6,106 nt of DNA, taken from NCBI GenBank assembly GCA_017998025.1, contig JAGODW010000035.1, positions 3,700-9,805 on the forward strand, in the 5' to 3' direction. Under the pieces are notes generated by a model, which searched no databases, was not told the origin of the DNA, and saw only the letters and a list, made by a program, of their open reading frames with translations. The translations under genes and the position numbers were made by a program. The stretch comes from Spirochaetales bacterium (lineage in GTDB: Bacteria > Spirochaetota > Spirochaetia > DTKZ01). Positions 5,909 through 6,106 of the stretch are shown here, piece after piece; position 1 is the stretch's first letter, and every line of letters begins with the position of its first letter.

Positions 5909-6106
<198 letters not shown>

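Overview
The window looks like spirochaete chromosome, most likely from the Treponema/Spirochaeta lineage. The main reason is two adjacent genes for FlaA-type flagellar sheath proteins, a family largely confined to spirochaetes with periplasmic flagella. A lipoprotein with a loose spirochaete-type lipobox and a cytosolic cyclic-nucleotide-binding histidine kinase fit this. The species cannot be named from the sequence. Every supported gene is on the + strand and the region is tightly packed, with no gene-free stretch over 300 bases.

Region 1 (1-1211) is the end of a carbohydrate-metabolism operon. It holds the C-terminal half of a sugar isomerase/epimerase of the ketose 3-epimerase type, then, five bases later, a classical NAD-type short-chain dehydrogenase. 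Epimerase plus dehydrogenase suggests catabolism of a ketose or polyol; the substrate cannot be read.

Region 2 (1253-3732) starts with an unrecognised lipoprotein that has a type 1 periplasmic-binding-protein-like layout, a TTG start and no visible Shine-Dalgarno sequence. Its last codons contain a full-consensus sigma-70 promoter (TTGACA, 17 bases, TATAAT) that drives two coupled flaA paralogues. A strong intrinsic terminator closes this unit.

Region 3 (3763-4944) is a soluble sensor histidine kinase: cyclic-nucleotide-binding domain, coiled coil, then kinase core. No response regulator is in the window.

Region 4 (4957-6106) holds a tRNA-Leu(UAA) with its own promoter lying almost directly on the mature 5' end, a nine-helix membrane protein of unknown function built from two repeated four-helix halves, and the beginning of gltX (glutamyl-tRNA synthetase) with its own promoter.

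No CRISPR array, insertion sequence, phage gene or defence system was seen. The items that deserve most attention are the ideal flaA promoter hidden in an upstream gene, the duplicated membrane protein, the orphan cyclic-nucleotide kinase beside flaA, and an eight-G run at the active site of the dehydrogenase.
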